From positions 38,219 to 102,218 of the forward strand of contig CABYPZ010000003.1 in the NCBI GenBank assembly GCA_902521005.1: a stretch of 64,000 bases of DNA, read 5' to 3'. This document shows, piece by piece, positions 8,897 to 17,897 of the stretch; the stretch's first letter is position 1; each line of letters begins with the position of its first letter. Origin of the DNA: an uncultured Pelagibacteraceae bacterium. Its GTDB lineage: Bacteria > Pseudomonadota > Alphaproteobacteria > Pelagibacterales > Pelagibacteraceae. The notes beneath the pieces are model-generated. The model was given only the letters and a program-made list of their open reading frames with translations. It did not search any database and was not told where the DNA came from. Made by a program: the position numbers and the translations under genes.

Positions 8897-9619
8897 ATGA
8901 ATTCTTTAGAAGCATCAATTAGAAACACAGCCTCAAAAGGTGAACTTAATTTATTAAGAAAAAATGAACAAGTTCCAGCAATAATTTATGGGGGTAAAGA
9001 AGAAAATCAAAAAATTTCTTTATCAAAAAAACAAGTACAATTTTTAATAGATCAAGAAAATTTTTTATCAAAAATTATCACTATCAACATTGATGGCAAA
9101 CAAATAAATGTTCTTCCGAGAGACGTAAATTATGATCCAATAACAGACAATCCTATACACATTGATTTTTTAAGAATTGTAAAAGGGGCTAAAGTTATAA
9201 TTGAGATACCAGTAAAATTTATAAACAATGAAAAATCTCCAGGTCTCAAAAGAGGTGGTGTTTTAAACATAGTAAGAAGAAGTGTTGAACTTAAATGCCC
9301 TTCTGAAACTATACCCGACGAACTTGTAGTTGACTTAGATGGTCTAGAAATAGGAATAAGTATAAAAATATCATCTATTAAACTTCCTGAAAATGTAAAT
9401 CCAACTATACAGGGAAGGGATTTTGTAATTGCAACTGTTGCGGCTCCAACAATATTTAAAGAACCAGAAAAACCAGCAGAGGCAGAAAGTGCAGAAGGAG
9501 CAGAAGGAGCAGAGGGAGCAGAGGCTAAACCAGCTGAAGGTGATGAAAAAGCTGCAGATGACAAAAAAGGTAAAGAAGAACCTAAAAAAGAGGAAAAAGC
9601 CTCTAGTGATAAAAAATAA
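8897..9619 (+). CDS. rplY: 50S ribosomal protein L25/general stress protein Ctc
   Basis: L25 binds 5S rRNA. The 240-residue protein is of the long CTC type: an N-terminal L25 domain (RKNEQVPAIIYGGKEENQKISL) and a C-terminal TL5-like beta domain (about residues 95-190). A low-complexity tail of about 45 residues follows, starting with Ala-Glu-Gly triplets and ending in Lys/Glu/Asp-rich sequence. The AEG part is encoded by an in-frame 9-bp tandem repeat. Comparable acidic/lysine tails occur in many alphaproteobacterial L25 proteins. The 44-bp gap from prs shows no obvious terminator. Confidence 0.95.
   Translation: MNSLEASIRNTASKGELNLLRKNEQVPAIIYGGKEENQKISLSKKQVQFLIDQENFLSKIITINIDGKQINVLPRDVNYDPITDNPIHIDFLRIVKGAKVIIEIPVKFINNEKSPGLKRGGVLNIVRRSVELKCPSETIPDELVVDLDGLEIGISIKISSIKLPENVNPTIQGRDFVIATVAAPTIFKEPEKPAEAESAEGAEGAEGAEAKPAEGDEKAADDKKGKEEPKKEEKASSDKK
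9482..9526 (+). repeat. In-frame 9-bp tandem repeat in rplY
   Basis: Five consecutive 9-bp units (GCAGAAAGT, GCAGAAGGA twice, GCAGAGGGA, GCAGAGGCT) encode Ala-Glu-Ser/Gly/Ala triplets in the C-terminal tail of L25. The period is a multiple of three, so slippage would change tail length without breaking the frame. Confidence 0.9.
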
Positions 9620-9657
9620 TAATTCAAATTGAAAAAATTCCATAACTTACAGAAATC

Positions 9658-10218
9658 ATGATTTTATTAGTCGGCCTTGGAAATCCAACACCTGATAGTA
9701 ACGACAATAGACATAATGTTGGTTTTAAAATTATTGATGCAATAAATCAAAAATTTGGATTATCGAAACAAAAACCAAAATTCAAAGGTCTTCTAACTAC
9801 AGGAAACATTGCTAACAAAAAAGTATATGCAATAAAACCACTTACATTTATGAATAACTCTGGGATATGTATAAGAGAACTTATGGAATATTTTAAAATA
9901 GATATTGATGATGTGATTGTTTTCCATGACGATTTAGATGTTGATTTTGGAAAAATAAAAGCAAAATTTGGTGGTTCAAGCGCAGGTCATAATGGTATTG
10001 AGTCAATAGATAAGTTTATAGGCAAAGAATATTCAAGAGTTAGAGTTGGGATAGGAAAACCAGATAAAAAAATTCCTGTTTCTGATTATGTTTTAAATAA
10101 TTTTAATGAAGATGAAAAAATTCAGTTGGATCATATTACAACGAATATTATTGAATCAATTCCTATTCTTATAGATAAAAAATTAGATCTTTTTTCAAGT
10201 ACTGTTAATAATAAATAA
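9658..10218 (+). CDS. pth: Peptidyl-tRNA hydrolase
   Basis: Pth recycles peptidyl-tRNA that drops off ribosomes. The 186-residue protein has the standard features: LLVGLGNPTPDSNDNRHNVGF at the N-terminus with the catalytic His in NRHNVG, PLTFMNNSG, VFHDDLDVDFGK with the catalytic-site Asp, and GGSSAGHNGIESI. It lies between rplY and ychF; the ychF ATG begins immediately after the stop codon, so the two are translationally linked. Confidence 0.96.
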   Translation: MILLVGLGNPTPDSNDNRHNVGFKIIDAINQKFGLSKQKPKFKGLLTTGNIANKKVYAIKPLTFMNNSGICIRELMEYFKIDIDDVIVFHDDLDVDFGKIKAKFGGSSAGHNGIESIDKFIGKEYSRVRVGIGKPDKKIPVSDYVLNNFNEDEKIQLDHITTNIIESIPILIDKKLDLFSSTVNNK

Positions 10219-11292
10219 ATGGGATTTAAATGTGGTATTGTTGGCTTGCCTAACGTGGGAAAATCTACATTGTTTAATGCCTTAACAAATTCAACTAAAG
10301 CTCAGGCAGAAAATTTTCCTTTTTGTACAATAGATCCTAATATTGGAATAGTTCCAGTTCCAGATGAGAGATTAGAAAATTTAGTTTTTATATCAAATTC
10401 TAAAAAAAAAATTAATACTACTATTTCTTTTGTAGATATTGCAGGTCTTGTAAAGGGTGCATCAAAAGGTGAAGGTTTAGGTAATAAATTTTTATCTCAT
10501 ATAAGAGAAGTAGACGCAATTATACACATGATAAGATGCTTTGACTCTGATGATATACAAAATGTAAACCCAAATGTTGATCCTGTAAGAGACCTTGAAA
10601 TAATAGAAACAGAAATGAGGCTTGCTGATCTAGAATCTATTCAAAAAAGGTTGGATAAAAAAAATAAAAAAAATTCCACAGAAAATGAAATAAATATTTT
10701 AGAAACTGCTTTAAAATGTATAAATGATGATATTAAATTTGAATTACTATTTCAAAAATTCTCAAAAAAAGAAATAAATCAAGTTGGACTACTTTCAACA
10801 AAACCAGGCTTATATGTTTGCAATGTCGATGAGAAAAGCATTAAAAATGGTAATAAATATACAAAAGAATTTATAAGTAAATTTGGTGAAATAAATACAA
10901 TAATAGTATCTGCGGATATTGAAAATCAAATAAATGAATTAAACGAAGAAGAAAAAATTAATTATATGAAAATGATCGATTTAAAAGAGACGGGTTTAAA
11001 TGTCTTAATAAAAAAAGGTTACAACCTTCTTGAACTTCAAACATTTTTTACTTCAGGTCCTGAAGAAACTAGAGCTTGGACTGTTCAAAAAAATAGTTTA
11101 GCCCCGATTGCCGCTGGTATAATTCATAGTGACTTTGAAAAAGGTTTCATAAGAGCAGAGACGGTATCTTATGAAGATTTTATTAAATGTGAAGGATGGT
11201 TAAACTCAAAAAATAAGGGAAAATTAAGACTTGAGGGTAAAGATTATATTGTAAATGATGGTGATATTTTAAATTTTAGATTCAATACGTGA
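10219..11292 (+). CDS. ychF: Redox-regulated ATPase/GTPase YchF (Obg family)
   Basis: YchF/OLA1 is a ribosome-associated P-loop ATPase implicated in stress and translation control. The 357 residues show the P-loop GLPNVGKSTLFNAL (about 8-21), switch II with VDIAGLVKGASKGEGLGNKFL, a coiled-coil insertion, and the C-terminal TGS domain (TFFTSGPEETRAWTV...HSDFEKGFIRAETV). YchF members usually prefer ATP because of a changed G4 motif. The start abuts pth. The last 24 bp overlap the end of the convergent petC gene, so both coding ends are read on opposite strands. Confidence 0.95.
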   Translation: MGFKCGIVGLPNVGKSTLFNALTNSTKAQAENFPFCTIDPNIGIVPVPDERLENLVFISNSKKKINTTISFVDIAGLVKGASKGEGLGNKFLSHIREVDAIIHMIRCFDSDDIQNVNPNVDPVRDLEIIETEMRLADLESIQKRLDKKNKKNSTENEINILETALKCINDDIKFELLFQKFSKKEINQVGLLSTKPGLYVCNVDEKSIKNGNKYTKEFISKFGEINTIIVSADIENQINELNEEEKINYMKMIDLKETGLNVLIKKGYNLLELQTFFTSGPEETRAWTVQKNSLAPIAAGIIHSDFEKGFIRAETVSYEDFIKCEGWLNSKNKGKLRLEGKDYIVNDGDILNFRFNT

Positions 11293-12048
11293 CCAAAGTT
11301 TTTTCATACTAAAATAAACTAATACAGTCATTATAATCAAATATACAATAGCTCTAAATCCAATTTTATGTCTTGCTTCCAAATGTGGTTCAGCTGCCCA
11401 GGCTAAAAAGCTAGTAACGTCTCTCGCCATTTGATCTTCTGTCGCTTCAGTTCCGTCTATATATGTAACTATTCCCTCTGACAAAGGATTAGACATTTTT
11501 ATTTTATTTCCAGCCATGTATTTATTATAATAAACGCCATCATCTAAGCTTATACCTTCAGGTGCTTCTTCATAACCTAAAAGAAGTGAATAAATATAAT
11601 CGGCGCCACCTTTTCTAGCTTTTACCAAAACTGACATATCGGGTGGATATGCTCCTCCATTTGCTGCTGTTGCGGCTTGTATGTTTTCATATGGTCCAAC
11701 AAAATTATCTGATAGTCGGGCTACTCTAGTAAACATTTCTCCATCGCTATTAGGACCGTCAGTTAACTCAAATTGTGAAGCAATTATTTTTGCCTGTTCT
11801 ACTGAAAACTCAGGACCCCCTGCTTCAGAAAGATTCCGGTAACTTAAATATTTCATTGAATGACATGCGGCACAGACTTCTGTGTATACTTGATATCCTC
11901 TTTGAAGAGATGCCCTATCAAATTTTCCGAAGAAACCTTTGAAACTCCATCCTGGGCTCAATAATTCATGACTTCTCTCAGCAGCAGTTCCGTTATAAGA
12001 ATATGTAGAAATTACTAATACAAGTAATAGAGACTTTAAAACTCTCAT
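11269..12048 (-). CDS. petC: Cytochrome c1 of the bc1 complex
   Basis: The c-type cytochrome that passes electrons from the Rieske protein to a periplasmic cytochrome c. It has 259 residues: a cleavable signal ending near residue 23 (NGTAA-ER), the haem-binding CAACH at residues 59-63, and a C-terminal anchor helix ([18 protein letters not shown]). The distal Met ligand probably lies in the [15 protein letters not shown] region. It is last in the petA-petB-petC operon and overlaps petB by 4 bp. Its 3' end overlaps ychF by 24 bp. Confidence 0.95.
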   Translation of the reverse strand: MRVLKSLLLVLVISTYSYNGTAAERSHELLSPGWSFKGFFGKFDRASLQRGYQVYTEVCAACHSMKYLSYRNLSEAGGPEFSVEQAKIIASQFELTDGPNSDGEMFTRVARLSDNFVGPYENIQAATAANGGAYPPDMSVLVKARKGGADYIYSLLLGYEEAPEGISLDDGVYYNKYMAGNKIKMSNPLSEGIVTYIDGTEATEDQMARDVTSFLAWAAEPHLEARHKIGFRAIVYLIIMTVLVYFSMKKLWSRIESKI

Positions 12049-13319
12049 GAGATTTCTTTCTTACTTCTTGCCATTGCTTCATTGGGAGAACCACCTAATA
12101 CTGGCTCTGTTAAGCTGAGAGGGACCTCTAAAGTTTTTTCTTTTAAACCCAATACTGGAAGAATAACTAAGAAATGTAAGAAGTAATAAGCTGTAGCTAT
12201 TCTTGCTACTAGTAAATATAAACCTTCTGCCGGCATTGCTCCGACATATCCTAATATTAAAACATCAGCTACTAAAAACCAATAAAACTGTTTGTAAAGT
12301 GGTCTAAAAATTGCTGATCTTACTTTTGAAGTATCCAGCCAAGGAAGAATTACTAAAACAAAAATTGCAGCAAACATTGCAACGACCCCTAAAAGTTTAT
12401 CAGGAACAGATCTTAATATTGCATAGAATGGTAGCAAATACCATTCTGGTACAATATGAGCTGGAGTAACCAGTGGATTTGCTTCAATATAATTATCAGC
12501 ATGTCCTAAAATATTTGGTGAATAAAAAACAAAAAATGCAAAAACAATTAAAAACAATAGCAATGCAAATAAGTCTTTTACAACAATATAAGGATGAAAT
12601 GGTACTGTATCATTAGATGGTTTTTTAAGATCAATACCAATAGGATTATTGTTACCTGGAACATGAAGAGCCCAGATGTGCAAAACAACAAGTCCTAAAA
12701 TTAAAAAAGGTATAAGATAGTGTAAACTAAAAAACCTTGTTAGAGTTGGATTATCAACCGAATAACCACCCCATAACCAAGTTACTATACTTTCTCCCAC
12801 TAATGGAATAGCACTAAATAGATTAGTTATAACTGTAGCGCCCCAAAAACTCATTTGTCCCCAAGGAAGAACATAGCCCATGAATGCTGCAGCCATCATC
12901 AAAATATATATTATCATTCCTAATATCCATATAATTTCTCTTGGCGATTTATAAGAGCCGTAGTAAAGCGATCTAAAAATATGAATATAAACTGCTAAAA
13001 AAAACATTGATGCTCCATTTGCATGAACATATCTTATTAGCCAGCCATAATTAACATTTCTCATAATGTGTTCTACACTTTCAAACGCTAAATCCGCATG
13101 TGCTATGTAATGCATAGCCAGGATTAGACCTGTAACTATTTGAGTAATTAAACAAAAAGTTAATATTCCGCCAAATGTCCACCAATAATTTAAATTTTTT
13201 GGAGTTGGATAATCAGTTAAATGATTTGCCAGTGATAATAGTGGCAGCCTATCATTAAACCATTTTCCAAATTTAGACTTAGGTGTGTAATTATGATCAC
13301 TCATATTATTTTTATCCAA
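12045..13319 (-). CDS. petB: Cytochrome b of the bc1 complex
   Basis: The quinol-oxidising, eight-helix core of complex III. The 424-residue protein keeps the haem b histidine pattern ([13 protein letters not shown]..., [19 protein letters not shown], and later [24 protein letters not shown]), the [17 protein letters not shown]o segment, and a [14 protein letters not shown] motif. It overlaps petC by 4 bp and petA by 8 bp, giving tightly coupled translation. Length and order match alphaproteobacterial petB; the product is full-length cytochrome b, not the split b6/subunit IV form. Confidence 0.97.
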   Translation of the reverse strand: MDKNNMSDHNYTPKSKFGKWFNDRLPLLSLANHLTDYPTPKNLNYWWTFGGILTFCLITQIVTGLILAMHYIAHADLAFESVEHIMRNVNYGWLIRYVHANGASMFFLAVYIHIFRSLYYGSYKSPREIIWILGMIIYILMMAAAFMGYVLPWGQMSFWGATVITNLFSAIPLVGESIVTWLWGGYSVDNPTLTRFFSLHYLIPFLILGLVVLHIWALHVPGNNNPIGIDLKKPSNDTVPFHPYIVVKDLFALLLFLIVFAFFVFYSPNILGHADNYIEANPLVTPAHIVPEWYLLPFYAILRSVPDKLLGVVAMFAAIFVLVILPWLDTSKVRSAIFRPLYKQFYWFLVADVLILGYVGAMPAEGLYLLVARIATAYYFLHFLVILPVLGLKEKTLEVPLSLTEPVLGGSPNEAMARSKKEIS

Positions 13320-13824
13320 TTTTTATTGTATTGCTATCGACAAACTCATATTTTGGAACTTCCATATTTGTAGGAGCTGGTCCCTTTCTAATTCTTCCAG
13401 ATGTATCATAGTGTGAACCATGACAAGGGCAGAACCAACCTCCGTACTCTCCCTTATCACCAAGTGGAACACATCCTAAATGTGTGCATACTCCCAACAT
13501 AACTAGCCACTCTGGATTCTTTGCTCTATCTTCATCAGTTTCTGGATGAGGTAAATCATCTATTTTGACATCTTTAGCTTTTGCAATTTCTTCACTAGTT
13601 CTCCGTCTAATAAATACTGGTTTCCCTCTCCATAAAACAGTAATTGATTGGCCAACTTCTACACCACTTATGTCTACTTCAGTGCTTGCTAACGCTTTAA
13701 CAGATGCATCAGGATTCATTTGATCAACTAAAGGCCATACAGCTGCTCCAACTCCAACTGCTCCTAGTGCATATGATGCTGTAAATATGAAATCTCTTCT
13801 ATTGGTTTTTTTTTCTTCTGACAT
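13312..13824 (-). CDS. petA: Rieske iron-sulfur subunit of the bc1 complex
   Basis: The 170-residue 2Fe-2S protein of complex III. The N-terminus has a twin-arginine pair (R9-R10 in TNRRDFIF) followed by the single membrane anchor at about 14-34, consistent with Tat export. The cluster ligands are present in two boxes: C113-T-H115-L-G-C118 and C132-P-C134-H135, with the Cys118/Cys132 disulfide expected. [15 protein letters not shown]-terminal segment follows. It heads petABC; its promoter should lie in the 63-bp gap shared with the divergent trmL gene. Confidence 0.97.
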   Translation of the reverse strand: MSEEKKTNRRDFIFTASYALGAVGVGAAVWPLVDQMNPDASVKALASTEVDISGVEVGQSITVLWRGKPVFIRRRTSEEIAKAKDVKIDDLPHPETDEDRAKNPEWLVMLGVCTHLGCVPLGDKGEYGGWFCPCHGSHYDTSGRIRKGPAPTNMEVPKYEFVDSNTIKIG

Positions 13825-13887
13825 TAAAAATTATAATTATTTATGCTTAATTATATGATTAAATAATAATAAAAAAGGTATTTTTCC

Positions 13888-14361
13888 ATGGATACAATGA
13901 CACACGATCATAGTAATTTAAGGCCAAAAATAGCACTATATGAGCCTGATATACCTCAAAATACAGCTTCGATAGTCAGGACCTGTTCTTGTTTAGGGGC
14001 ACAATTAGAAATTATTGAGCCGTGTGGATTCTTATTGTCAGATAAACGTTTTAAAAGAGTAGTCATGGATTATATGAATATAAACAACATAAGTTTTTAC
14101 AAGGACTATAAGGAATTCTTTAAAATTAAAAAAAAGGATAGAGTAATACTGATTACAACAAAAGCTGACAAAGTGTATACTGATTTTTCTTTTAAAAAAA
14201 ATGACACAATTTTGTTTGGAAGAGAAAGTTCTGGTGTGCCAAAACATGTACATGAGATAGTTAATGAAAGGCTAAGAATACCAATGTTAGAAAATAAAAG
14301 ATCTCTTAATCTTGCAACATCAGTTGGTATAGTGTTGGCTGAACAATTGAGACAGAATTAA
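13888..14361 (+). CDS. trmL: tRNA (cytidine(34)-2'-O)-methyltransferase, SPOUT class
   Basis: TrmL methylates the wobble 2'-hydroxyl of certain tRNALeu isoacceptors. The 157-residue SPOUT enzyme shows the N-terminal LYEPDIPQNTASIVRTC block, the LFGRESSGVPKHVHE motif and the trefoil-knot SAM region RSLNLATSVGIVLAEQ. The ATG at 13888 gives about 14 residues before the conserved domain, and an alternative ATG at 13897 would shorten this slightly. hemF starts directly after the stop codon. The tRNA target is family knowledge. Confidence 0.88.
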   Translation: MDTMTHDHSNLRPKIALYEPDIPQNTASIVRTCSCLGAQLEIIEPCGFLLSDKRFKRVVMDYMNINNISFYKDYKEFFKIKKKDRVILITTKADKVYTDFSFKKNDTILFGRESSGVPKHVHEIVNERLRIPMLENKRSLNLATSVGIVLAEQLRQN

Positions 14362-15186
14362 ATGGAAGAAAGTATAAAAAAAAAATTGACTAAAAATTGG
14401 TTTAAGATTCTTCAAGATATGATTTGTAGTGAAATTGAAGAATTAGAAAATAAACCTAAATTTAAATTAACAAATTGGCAAAGAAATAAGTCAAAAGATG
14501 AAGGCGGAGGAGAATATAGAATTTTAGAAAATGGAAAAATTTTTGAAAAAGTTGGAGTAAATTTCTCAGAGGTATATGGAAAATTTTCAGAGAAATTTAA
14601 AGACAGGATACCAGGAACTAAAAACGATCCAAGTTTTTGGGCCTCTGGTATTTCAGTTGTAATGCATATGAAAAATCCTCATATTCCTGCTATGCATTTT
14701 AATACAAGGTATATACATACATCTTATGGATGGTTTGGAGGGGGAATGGATGTTACTCCTTGTTTTGAAGACAAAAATTTAAAAAAGTGGTTTCACAATG
14801 AACTAAAAAAAACATGTGATAGTCATAATAAAAAATTTTATAAAAAATATAAAAAGCAATGTGATGAATACTTTTATCTTCCTCATAGAAAAGAAACTAG
14901 GGGAATTGGAGGAATATTTTTTGACTATAAAAAAGAAAATTGGGAGAAAGATTTTAAGTTTGTGAGAGATGTGGGGCTAACTTTTAAACAAGTTTTTAAA
15001 GATATTATTATGAAAAAAAATAAAAAAAAATGGACAAAAAAACAAAAAGAAGTTCAATACTTAAAAAGAGGAAGATATATTGAATTTAACTTGCTATACG
15101 ATAGAGGAACTAAATTTGGATTACAAACTGGAGGCAATACAGATGCAATCTTAATGTCTCTTCCCCCTATTGCGAAATGGAAATAA
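14362..15186 (+). CDS. hemF: Oxygen-dependent coproporphyrinogen III oxidase
   Basis: Oxidative decarboxylation of coproporphyrinogen III in haem synthesis, using O2. The 274-residue protein carries the family blocks GGGEYRILENGKIFEKVGVNFS, MHFNTRYIHT, WFGGGMDVTPCFE, RGIGGIFFDY and the C-terminal GRYIEFNLLYDRGTKFGLQTGGNTDAILMSLPP (positions about 234-266). It fits an aerobic lifestyle with bc1 and aa3 oxidase nearby. It is packed stop-to-start between trmL and greA. Confidence 0.96.
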   Translation: MEESIKKKLTKNWFKILQDMICSEIEELENKPKFKLTNWQRNKSKDEGGGEYRILENGKIFEKVGVNFSEVYGKFSEKFKDRIPGTKNDPSFWASGISVVMHMKNPHIPAMHFNTRYIHTSYGWFGGGMDVTPCFEDKNLKKWFHNELKKTCDSHNKKFYKKYKKQCDEYFYLPHRKETRGIGGIFFDYKKENWEKDFKFVRDVGLTFKQVFKDIIMKKNKKKWTKKQKEVQYLKRGRYIEFNLLYDRGTKFGLQTGGNTDAILMSLPPIAKWK

Positions 15187-15663
15187 ATGGAAAAAGAACC
15201 TATTACAATTTCTGGATTAGAAAAATTAAAAGAGGAGTTGATATTTCTAAAAGAAAAGAAACGACCTGAAATAGTTGCAGCAATTTCTGAAGCTAGATCA
15301 CATGGTGATCTGAAGGAGAACGCAGAATATCATGCAGCAAAAGAACAACAGTCTCATAATGAAGGAAGAATCCAAGAAATAGAAGATTTGATAGCAAGAG
15401 CAAATGTTATCGATGTAACAAAAATAAATAATGAAGGAAAAGTAATATTCGGTTGTACTGTATTTTTAGGAAATTTAGATACTGCAGAAAAAATAAATTA
15501 TAAAATAGTTGGAAAAGATGAAGCAGATCTTAAAAATAAGCTGATATATTTTAAGTCTCCAATTGGCAAAGGTTTAATTGGCAAAAACAAGAAAGATCTT
15601 GTTGAAATAATAACTCCAGCTGGTACAAAAAATTTTGAAATAATTGATGTTAAATATATTTAA
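15187..15663 (+). CDS. greA: Transcription elongation factor GreA
   Basis: GreA stimulates RNA cleavage by backtracked RNA polymerase. The 158-residue protein has the N-terminal coiled coil with its acidic tip region ([22 protein letters not shown], residues about 34-55) and the C-terminal FKBP-like domain ([17 protein letters not shown]). It starts immediately after hemF and its stop codon shares TTAA with the convergent CCA-adding-enzyme gene. Confidence 0.96.
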   Translation: MEKEPITISGLEKLKEELIFLKEKKRPEIVAAISEARSHGDLKENAEYHAAKEQQSHNEGRIQEIEDLIARANVIDVTKINNEGKVIFGCTVFLGNLDTAEKINYKIVGKDEADLKNKLIYFKSPIGKGLIGKNKKDLVEIITPAGTKNFEIIDVKYI

Positions 15664-16934
15664 CTATTTACTATCTCGCTAATTTTTTCCTCGCTTATTT
15701 TAAATTGATTATCCATCCACTGTTTTTCAATTTTCTTTAAAGTGTGCCCAACAGAAGGACCTTCTTTAATATTAAATTTTTCCATAATATATTTCGCATT
15801 TACATTTAGTTTTGGAGCCTCTTTATCTTTAAAGAATTCTTTGAATTTCACTAACTTTTTAAGTGAGCTTTTATCTCTAACAATATGAAAATTAATTACA
15901 TCATTTAATAATTTTTTATTATTTTGATATAATATTTTCCATAGATTATGCTCTGTGAAAATATTTTTTTTAAGATTTTCTAAATAAAAGTTGTAAAGTA
16001 ATTTAATTCTATTTTTTTGCTCATTTGAAATATTAAATTTATAAATGAAATAATCTGAATTATCAGTTTCATCAATTATAATTACAGAAATCATGAAAAA
16101 GAAGTCATTAGATGTTATAATACTCTTTTGAGTTTCATTAAGATTATTTAATATATTCAAATTTTTAAGTTGAGGGAAGATAAGTTGTATTATTTCAACT
16201 AAAAATTTATCTTTATTTAGATTTAAGAACTTTTTAGATTTAAAGATCTTTTTAAGTTCATCCAAAAGTCTTTCGGATGATATTTTTGATATACCATCAA
16301 TATTCTTTCTAATTATTTTTTTTAAGTTTTCTGAATGATCATTTTTACTATAATTTAAAAAAAATCTTAAATATCTTAAAATTCTAAGGTAATCCTCTTT
16401 AATTCTACTTTCCTGGTTTCCAATAAATTTTACCTCTCCATTTTCTAAATCCTTTTTTCCATTGAAAGGATCAAAAATATTTCCATCTAAATCTGAATAA
16501 ATTGAATTTATGGTAAAGTCTCTTCTGGAAGCGTCCTCATGCCAATTTTTTGAAAAACCTACTTTTGCATGTCTACCATCTGTAATTAAATCTTTTCTTA
16601 AAGTAGTTATTTCAAATTTAGTATTTTTAATTTTTGCTGTTACTGTCCCATGCTCAATACCACTTTCATAAAATTGAATTTTATTTTTACTTAAAATTTC
16701 ACAAACTTGGCTAGGCTCTAAATTTGTAGCTAGGTCAATATCATCAATTTCTTCGCCACTTAATATTTTTCTTAAACAACCACCAACAAATCTCACTTCT
16801 GAATCCTCTGAAAAATTATTAATTAAATCAAAAATTAATGAAACGTTAGTTGTATTGTCTAAAATTTGTAATTTTGATTTTACAAAATTTAAATTATTTT
16901 TTTTTTTAAATAGTCTGTTTATTATACTAATCAT
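15660..16934 (-). CDS. cca: CCA tRNA nucleotidyltransferase / poly(A) polymerase family protein
   Basis: A class II nucleotidyltransferase that adds or repairs the tRNA 3' CCA end. Of 424 residues the N-terminal third is conserved: [24 protein letters not shown] with the metal-binding D-x-D, a [23 protein letters not shown] block, and [15 protein letters not shown]. The C-terminal half is divergent and lysine/asparagine rich. Poly(A) polymerases share these motifs, so the substrate is not certain; alphaproteobacteria usually use this family as CCA enzyme. It begins 3 bp downstream of tRNA-Gln on the same strand and could be co-transcribed with it. Confidence 0.82.
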   Translation of the reverse strand: MISIINRLFKKKNNLNFVKSKLQILDNTTNVSLIFDLINNFSEDSEVRFVGGCLRKILSGEEIDDIDLATNLEPSQVCEILSKNKIQFYESGIEHGTVTAKIKNTKFEITTLRKDLITDGRHAKVGFSKNWHEDASRRDFTINSIYSDLDGNIFDPFNGKKDLENGEVKFIGNQESRIKEDYLRILRYLRFFLNYSKNDHSENLKKIIRKNIDGISKISSERLLDELKKIFKSKKFLNLNKDKFLVEIIQLIFPQLKNLNILNNLNETQKSIITSNDFFFMISVIIIDETDNSDYFIYKFNISNEQKNRIKLLYNFYLENLKKNIFTEHNLWKILYQNNKKLLNDVINFHIVRDKSSLKKLVKFKEFFKDKEAPKLNVNAKYIMEKFNIKEGPSVGHTLKKIEKQWMDNQFKISEEKISEIVNS

Positions 16935-16937
16935 ATA

Positions 16938-17011
16938 TGGCTGGGGTGCTAGGATTCGAACCTAGGATGGCGGTACCAAAAACCGCTGCCTTACCGCTTG
17001 GCTACACCCCA
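16938..17011 (-). tRNA. tRNA-Gln(UUG)
   Basis: The reverse complement folds as a full cloverleaf. The 7-bp acceptor stem is TGGGGTG with CACCCCA. The D arm is GCC/GGC around AAGCGGTAA. The anticodon stem is GCGGT/ACCGC with loop TTTTGGT, placing TTG at the anticodon. The T arm is CTAGG-TTCGAAT-CCTAG. The 3' GCCA is encoded in the DNA. The U1-A72 start, unusual among tRNAs, and a G discriminator fit tRNA-Gln. Length is 74 nt including CCA. Confidence 0.97.
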
Positions 17012-17043
17012 AAATTAATTTCGTATAGCACAAAAAAAAAGCT

Positions 17044-17880
17044 TTATATAGTTTTAGATATTATACACCAATAATTTTTATATTTTTTTTTGATAACTTT
17101 AGTCGCATTAAGCGAGGCATTCTTAGTTTTAAAGTAGGCAATTGCAGCTGACCCGGACCCTGTCATCCTTACAAATTCGTTATGTTTCAAATTTTTCATG
17201 AAATTGATTAAATTTTCAAGTTTTGGGTATTCATTTTTAGCTACATTTTCTAGGTCGTTTTTTAAAACTTTTATTTTATTTAAATTTATATTTTTAATAG
17301 ACGCATTATTTAGATTGGGCTTAGAAAAAATTCTTACTTTTTTATAAATTGATTTTGTTGAACAACCAAAATTTGGTTTAACTATTACAACATAAAGACC
17401 GATTTTTTTTTTAAATCTTAAGATACTTTGGTTACCTAATTGAATTGTGTTATTTAATTTTAGGCCAAATTTTACATCAGATCCAACCTTTTCAGATAAT
17501 TCAAAAATTTTATTTTTTGAAATTATTTTATCTCTCTTTAATAAAAAAAATCTTATTATCGATGCTGCATTCATTGAGCCTCCTCCCAAACCAGCTTTTT
17601 GAGGTATATTTTTTTTTATTTTAATCGAATACTTTTTTCCATTAAGAAGATTTTGTTTATCCATGAATTTCATAATTTTTGAAACAGTATTACTGCTAGG
17701 TATACCTTTGGAAAATTTCCCATAAAATAATATCTTATGTTTTTTTTTATTTATATTTTTAATATAGATTTCGTCATATAGACTAATAAAAGAAACTATA
17801 GTTTCAATTCTATGAAAATTTGAATTTATCTTTCCTAGAACAGTTAATGATAAATTAATTTTAGCGTGCGATTTAATCAT
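17044..17880 (-). CDS. ispE: 4-diphosphocytidyl-2-C-methyl-D-erythritol kinase
   Basis: A GHMP kinase acting in the MEP pathway of isoprenoid synthesis. The 278-residue protein has the N-terminal KINLSLTVLGK, the GHMP phosphate loop PQKAGLGGGSMNAASIIRF near residues 90-108, and the C-terminal RMTGSGSAAIAYF. With ispH at 34.5 kb, it supplies precursors for the carotenoid, ubiquinone and haem O steps encoded in this window. Gene order CCA enzyme, tRNA-Gln, ispE and TPR protein is collinear on the minus strand, with a 17-bp gap to the TPR gene upstream. Confidence 0.93.
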   Translation of the reverse strand: MIKSHAKINLSLTVLGKINSNFHRIETIVSFISLYDEIYIKNINKKKHKILFYGKFSKGIPSSNTVSKIMKFMDKQNLLNGKKYSIKIKKNIPQKAGLGGGSMNAASIIRFFLLKRDKIISKNKIFELSEKVGSDVKFGLKLNNTIQLGNQSILRFKKKIGLYVVIVKPNFGCSTKSIYKKVRIFSKPNLNNASIKNINLNKIKVLKNDLENVAKNEYPKLENLINFMKNLKHNEFVRMTGSGSAAIAYFKTKNASLNATKVIKKKYKNYWCIISKTI

Positions 17881-17897
17881 ATAATAATTTTAATAAT

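Noticed and set aside
9130..9643. Two minus-strand ORFs (Ser/Ala-rich and Phe/Cys-rich) opposite rplY
   Set aside because: They mirror the L25 gene and its low-complexity tail; repeat-rich coding DNA leaves long open antisense frames.
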